A stretch of DNA of 64,000 nt from Desulfonatronum thioautotrophicum. Its GTDB lineage: Bacteria > Desulfobacterota > Desulfovibrionia > Desulfovibrionales > Desulfonatronaceae. The stretch covers positions 1 through 64,000 of the forward strand of contig NZ_JYNO01000018.1 in the NCBI RefSeq assembly GCF_000934745.1. The letters run 5' to 3'. Both the position numbers and the translations under genes were made by a program. Positions 61,106 through 64,000 of the stretch are shown here, one piece after another; positions within the stretch are counted from its first letter, which is position 1; every line of letters starts with the position of its first letter. A model generated the notes under the pieces. It saw nothing but the letters and a program-made list of their open reading frames with translations, did not search any database and was not told the DNA's origin.

Positions 61106-62110
61106 ATGCCTGTACGTATAGGAATCAACGGCTTCGGGCGCATCGGTCGATACGCGGTTCGGCTGTTAGCCGAGAATAAGAATCTGCAACTGGTCGCCGT
61201 CAATGCCCGGGCAGACAACGCCTCCCTGGTGCACCTGCTGAAATACGACTCCGTTCACGGCAAATTCAACGGGGAATTGGAGGCCAACGACGACGGGTTC
61301 GTGCTCAATGGCCGGCAAATCGCCGTCACCCGCCAGGGACCGGGAGAATGGACCTGGAAGGACCACGGCGTGGACATCGTCCTGGAGACCACCGGCAAGT
61401 TCACTGACCGGGAAAGCTGCAAGAAGCATCTCCAAAACGGGGCAAAAAAAGTGGTGGTCAGCGCTCCGGCCAAAAACCCGGACATCACCATTGTCATGGG
61501 CGTCAACGACGCGGACTACGACCCCTTCACCCACCACATTCTGTCCAACGCTTCCTGCACCACCAACTGTCTGGCCCCCGCGGTCAAGGTGATTACCGAA
61601 GCCTGCGGGTTTGAGCATGGCCTGATGACCACGGTCCACTCCTACACCATGAGCCAGCGGATTCTGGACGGCTCCCACAAGGACCTGCGTCGCGGCCGGG
61701 CAGCCTGCATGTCCATGCTGCCCACCACCACCGGAGCGGCCCGGGCCGTGGCCGAAGTCCTGCCCGCGACCAAGGGGCGGCTGGACGGAATGGCCATCCG
61801 CGTGCCCACGCCAAACGTATCCATGATCGACCTCGTGGTGCACACCACCAAACCCACGGACAAGGACGCCCTCAACGCCGCCTTTCGCCAGGCAGCCGAA
61901 GGCCCGCTGAAGAACATCCTCGGTTACACCGAGGAACCCCTGGTTTCCGTGGATTACAACGGCAGCATCTACGGCGGTGTGGTGGACGGCCTGTGCACCA
62001 GCGTCATGCAGGAGAAGATGGCCAAAGTCATTGTCTGGTACGACAACGAGGCCGGATTCTGCAATCAGCTGCTGCGCCTGACCACCAAGGTGGCCAAGTC
62101 TCTGGGATAA
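61106..62110 (+). CDS. gap: Type I glyceraldehyde-3-phosphate dehydrogenase
   Basis: 334 residues. NAD-binding IGINGFGRIGRYAVRLL, catalytic Cys151 in SNASCTTNCLAP, His in VHSYTMSQRILD, and WYDNEAGFCNQLLRL near the end. It catalyses the phosphorylating oxidation of glyceraldehyde 3-phosphate. AAAGGAG lies 8 nt before the ATG at 61106; the longer frame is not GAPDH-like. It has its own promoter and terminator, so it is a single-gene unit. Confidence 0.97.
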   Translation: MPVRIGINGFGRIGRYAVRLLAENKNLQLVAVNARADNASLVHLLKYDSVHGKFNGELEANDDGFVLNGRQIAVTRQGPGEWTWKDHGVDIVLETTGKFTDRESCKKHLQNGAKKVVVSAPAKNPDITIVMGVNDADYDPFTHHILSNASCTTNCLAPAVKVITEACGFEHGLMTTVHSYTMSQRILDGSHKDLRRGRAACMSMLPTTTGAARAVAEVLPATKGRLDGMAIRVPTPNVSMIDLVVHTTKPTDKDALNAAFRQAAEGPLKNILGYTEEPLVSVDYNGSIYGGVVDGLCTSVMQEKMAKVIVWYDNEAGFCNQLLRLTTKVAKSLG

Positions 62111-62124
62111 AAACGCAACCCTCA

Positions 62125-62154
62125 ACGGGGCGCTGCCCAAAGCGCCCCGTTTTT
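62125..62154 (+). terminator. Terminator of gap
   Basis: ACGGGGCGCT-GCCCAA-AGCGCCCCGT followed by T, 14 nt after the gap stop. Confidence 0.92.
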
Positions 62155-62192
62155 CCACCCGCCCCCCCGCACCGACCTCAAATCCCCTACCA

Positions 62193-62265
62193 GTCCGGTG
62201 AAAAACTTCCAATTGCTGCGTCGCTGCAAAAAGTTCAAACTCTCACCTAATGAATAAATCCGGTT
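62193..62265. repeat. Dispersed 70-bp repeat, copy 2
   Basis: GTCCGGTGAAAAACTTCCAA...TTGCTGCGTCGCTGCAAAAA...TCAAACTCTCACCTAATGAATAAAT, the partner of 35360-35432. The rest of the gap to 62373 shows no gene. Confidence 0.8.
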
Positions 62266-62373
62266 GGTCCGGGATGAGCGGATTGATTTTATCCAGGCCA
62301 GATACCATTATTGATTTTTTGGGATTGCCAATGCCGAATTCTCAATCTCCCGGCGTCTTCAGCTTCAACCTGT

Positions 62374-62410
62374 GAAAAAAATGGAACGGCTCCAGATGGA
62401 GCGGTTCATC
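62374..62410 (-). terminator. Terminator-like hairpin at the end of the CRISPR repeat
   Basis: Minus strand GAACCGCTCC-ATCT-GGAGCCGTTC (one mismatch) followed by CATTTTTTT. The left arm uses the last bases of the CRISPR-type repeat, as expected for the trailer end of an array. Confidence 0.5.
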
Positions 62411-62430
62411 CCCACGTGTGAGGGGAACGC
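62402..62430 (-). CRISPR. Single (orphan) type I-E-like CRISPR repeat
   Basis: The plus strand starts CGGTTCATCCCCACGTGTG and ends AGGGGAACGC, 29 nt. This matches the type I-E repeat family (remembered consensus CGGTT(C/T)ATCCCC-palindrome-GGGGAAC-x-C). The palindrome has one mismatched pair (A opposite A), as seen in degenerate terminal repeats. No second repeat or spacer and no cas gene is present. It is joined directly to a truncated HTH regulator gene. Confidence 0.75.
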
Positions 62431-62627
62431 GTATACAGGTAACTCCGGCGGGAGGGATCGTATTCCAGGGGCGCGCGCAACCGGTCGCGGATGAAGTTGA
62501 TGGTGCGCTGGGCGGTCTTGCCGGACACCTCGAAGCGCTGGGCCAGGATTTTGGCGTTGGGGAAACGGTTGACGCGGATCTTACCGTCGAACCAGACGAT
62601 CCGTTCCGTGGCCTGGAATATGCCCAT
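62406..62627 (-). pseudogene. Truncated HTH (WYL-type) regulator, 3' end replaced by a CRISPR repeat
   Basis: From ATG 62627 (CGGAG 7 nt upstream) the frame encodes ATERIVWFDGKIRVNRFPNA, then AKILAQRFEVSGKTAQRTINFI and LEYDPSRRSYLYT, the complete N-terminal HTH of WYL-domain regulators. Right after SYLYT the frame enters the CRISPR repeat and ends RSPHTWG-stop. The WYL ligand domain (about 200 residues) is missing. WYL regulators often stand next to type I CRISPR-cas operons, so the junction looks like a deletion that removed the rest of the regulator, the cas genes and most of the array. The DNA-binding domain might still be made. Confidence 0.8.
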
Positions 62628-62743
62628 GACCATGCTCCGTTGTGTTTGGCGATTTCCGGGTTCGATCGCGGCTCCGGGACCGAACCGGGGCAGGCGCATC
62701 ATTTAACAGTTATGGGATGGCCGCGCCCCTGCATGGGAACCGG

Positions 62744-62790
62744 TGAATACGATATACGATTGCGATTTCGATACCGATTCTGGTTCCGGT
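62744..62790. repeat. ATCGAAATC-type hexameric repeat element, copy 4 (short)
   Basis: TACGATTGCGATTTCGATACC followed by GATTCTGGTTCCGGTTC, a degraded half of the family. The whole stretch 62628-63004 before dnaE contains no supported gene. Confidence 0.5.
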
Positions 62791-63004
62791 TCTTGACGGG
62801 AACGAATTCGCCCCCGGCTTGCGCCAAGGGTGCTTGTTGCAAAATTATCCTTCTCAAGGTAATTTTTGTGATTGGTGGTCAAATCATGGCCCGTGTCGCC
62901 GCCCCTTACATCTTTACATCTTTCGCCTGGGCCGGCCCGGGTTGTTTTGACAACAGCCTGCAAACATAGTCAACAACCCCCGCGTTTACTCGCGGTCCAT
63001 CCCC

Positions 63005-64000
63005 ATGTCCGACTTCGTTCATCTGCACTGCCACACCGAATACAGCCTGCTGGACGGGGCCATCCGGATCAAGGATCTGTGCGCCAAGGCCAAGGATTTC
63101 GGCATGAATTCCGTGGCCATTACGGATCACGGCAATCTGTACGGCGCGATCACCTTCTACAAGACGGCCAAGTCCTTCGGGCTGAAGCCGATCATCGGCT
63201 GCGAGGTGTATGTGGCCCGGAACAGCCGACACGACCGGGACGCCCGCTCCGCGTCCCAGGCCGGCTACCACCTGGTCCTTCTGGCCCAGAACGAGACCGG
63301 CTACCGCAACCTGATCCGCCTCGTCTCCATGGGCCATACCCAGGGATTTCACTACAAGCCGCGCGTGGACAAGGAAATTCTGGCCCAGTGCTCTGAGGGA
63401 CTGATTGCTCTTTCCGCTTGCCTCAAGGGGGAGGTGCCTTTCAAACTGCGTCACGAAGGGTTCAACGTCGGCCTGGAAACGGCCAGGTTTTACGCAAACC
63501 TGTTTCCCGGGCGCTTCTACCTGGAACTGCAGGCCAACGGGCTGGCCGATCAGGTCATCCTGAACCAGCAGTTGCAGGAACTGGCTGAGGTAACCAGGCT
63601 GCCCCTGGTGGCCACCAACGACTGCCACTACCTGACCGCCGAGGACGTCCAGGCCCACGACATCCTGCTCTGCATCCAGACCAATGCCTGCGAGACGGAC
63701 CAGAAGCGGATGCGTTTCGACACCAAGGAGCTGTACTACCGCGGCCCGGAGGAAATGGAGAACGCCTTTGCCCACTGCCCCCAGGCCCTGGCGGCCACCG
63801 CGGAAATCGCCGAATCATGCAACCTGGAACTGACCTTCAACAAGCCCCATTTCCCGGCCTACAGCCTTCCCGAGGGCATGACCCTGGAGGAGGAGTTGCG
63901 CCGGGCCGCCAGCCTGGGGCTGGATGAGCGGCTGGCCAAGATTCAGCCCGGTGCGGAGCGTGAAGTCTACAGTCAACGGCTGGCCACGGAACTGGACGTC
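63005..64000 (+). CDS. dnaE: DNA polymerase III alpha subunit (partial, runs off right edge)
   Basis: The frame from ATG 63005 stays open to the window end (332 codons). It begins MSDFVHLHCHTEYSLLDGAIRI, the PHP domain start with the H-L-H-C-H-T motif, then VAITDHGNLYGAITFYKTAKSFGLKPIIGCEVYVA, LIALSACLKGEVP, and YLELQANGLADQVILNQQLQELA, all typical of DnaE. It is the main replicative polymerase catalytic subunit; the polymerase domain lies outside the window. No good ribosome-binding site is visible before the ATG. A different frame here (62872-63396) is a shadow. Confidence 0.95.
   Translation, partial: MSDFVHLHCHTEYSLLDGAIRIKDLCAKAKDFGMNSVAITDHGNLYGAITFYKTAKSFGLKPIIGCEVYVARNSRHDRDARSASQAGYHLVLLAQNETGYRNLIRLVSMGHTQGFHYKPRVDKEILAQCSEGLIALSACLKGEVPFKLRHEGFNVGLETARFYANLFPGRFYLELQANGLADQVILNQQLQELAEVTRLPLVATNDCHYLTAEDVQAHDILLCIQTNACETDQKRMRFDTKELYYRGPEEMENAFAHCPQALAATAEIAESCNLELTFNKPHFPAYSLPEGMTLEEELRRAASLGLDERLAKIQPGAEREVYSQRLATELDV

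Noticed and set aside
62990-63025. A second CRISPR repeat at CGGTCCATCCCCATGT just before dnaE
   Set aside because: It matches the first 16 nt of the I-E-like repeat with two changes, but the second half (GGGGAAC) is missing and the bases are the dnaE start codon and its flank. Probably chance.
62872-63396. 174-codon plus-strand frame overlapping dnaE
   Set aside because: Different frame from the PHP-domain coding frame; Arg/Pro-rich shadow.

Overview
This 64 kb chromosomal stretch looks like a GC-rich (roughly 55-60% by eye) member of the Desulfovibrionales or a close deltaproteobacterial relative. The indications are a Desulfovibrio-type outer-membrane porin, a HesB/IscA-like selenoprotein with an in-frame UGA, several sigma-54 activators, NikR, FolE2, and a fused B12-binding radical SAM/DUF2344 protein. 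The placement is inferred from gene content; no database search was possible. No rRNA or tRNA gene was recognised.

Layout. 1-1.3 kb: two toxin-antitoxin modules, a HigB/RelE-type pair on the minus strand running off the left edge and an AT-rich ccdAB pair on the plus strand. 1.7-10.7 kb: a minus-strand envelope block with a membrane-bound sigma-54 activator carrying a periplasmic sensor, an Omp85-type barrel, two alpha/beta hydrolases and a YihY/BrkB membrane protein. 11.2-23 kb: a minus-strand transport block with a SYLF lipoprotein, a ThrE-type exporter, an M20 peptidase, an AbgT transporter, an SLC13 permease, a porin and an MscS-type channel. Four copies of a roughly 160-250 bp intergenic repeat lie upstream of the YihY, AbgT, porin and MscS genes. 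A truncated second copy of the SLC13 3' end at 23.65 kb shows that part of this block was duplicated. 24-37 kb: an SGNH esterase, acetolactate decarboxylase, UDP-glucuronate decarboxylase, a GDT1-type exporter, peroxiredoxin, glucokinase, an ABC exporter, a membrane thioredoxin, an NtrX-like regulator, a TPR protein, a lolA gene interrupted by an amber codon, pyrR and ald. 37.4-48.3 kb (plus strand): copA, the selenoprotein, a small protein of unknown function, the radical SAM fusion, rplM-rpsI, and a DUF58/transglutaminase pair. 48.3-60.9 kb (minus strand): a giant TPR protein, a third sigma-54 activator, a YyaL-type thioredoxin-domain protein, pyruvate kinase, rhomboid, a FlgC-like rod protein, and a compact operon of a winged-helix-like protein, a methyltransferase, nikR and folE2. 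61-64 kb: gap, then a truncated HTH regulator fused to a single type I-E-like CRISPR repeat (apparently the scar of a lost CRISPR-Cas locus), then the 5' part of dnaE.

How the genes may work together. AbgT, M20 peptidase and ThrE form a plausible import-hydrolyse-export chain for small acyl-amino acids or peptides. The three sigma-54 activators differ in their GAFTGA loop (GAFTGA, GAFTSA, GAFTHA). The repeat upstream of four envelope genes contains an 18-nt core conserved in all four copies that resembles a sigma-54 -24/-12 element on the minus strand, but the -12 GC is replaced by GG, so any regulatory role is a hypothesis. The strongest non-standard decoding case is the selenoprotein at 40.1 kb. 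The amber codon in lolA is more likely a mutation or a sequencing error. Several families of palindromic and dispersed repeats fill the intergenic spaces.
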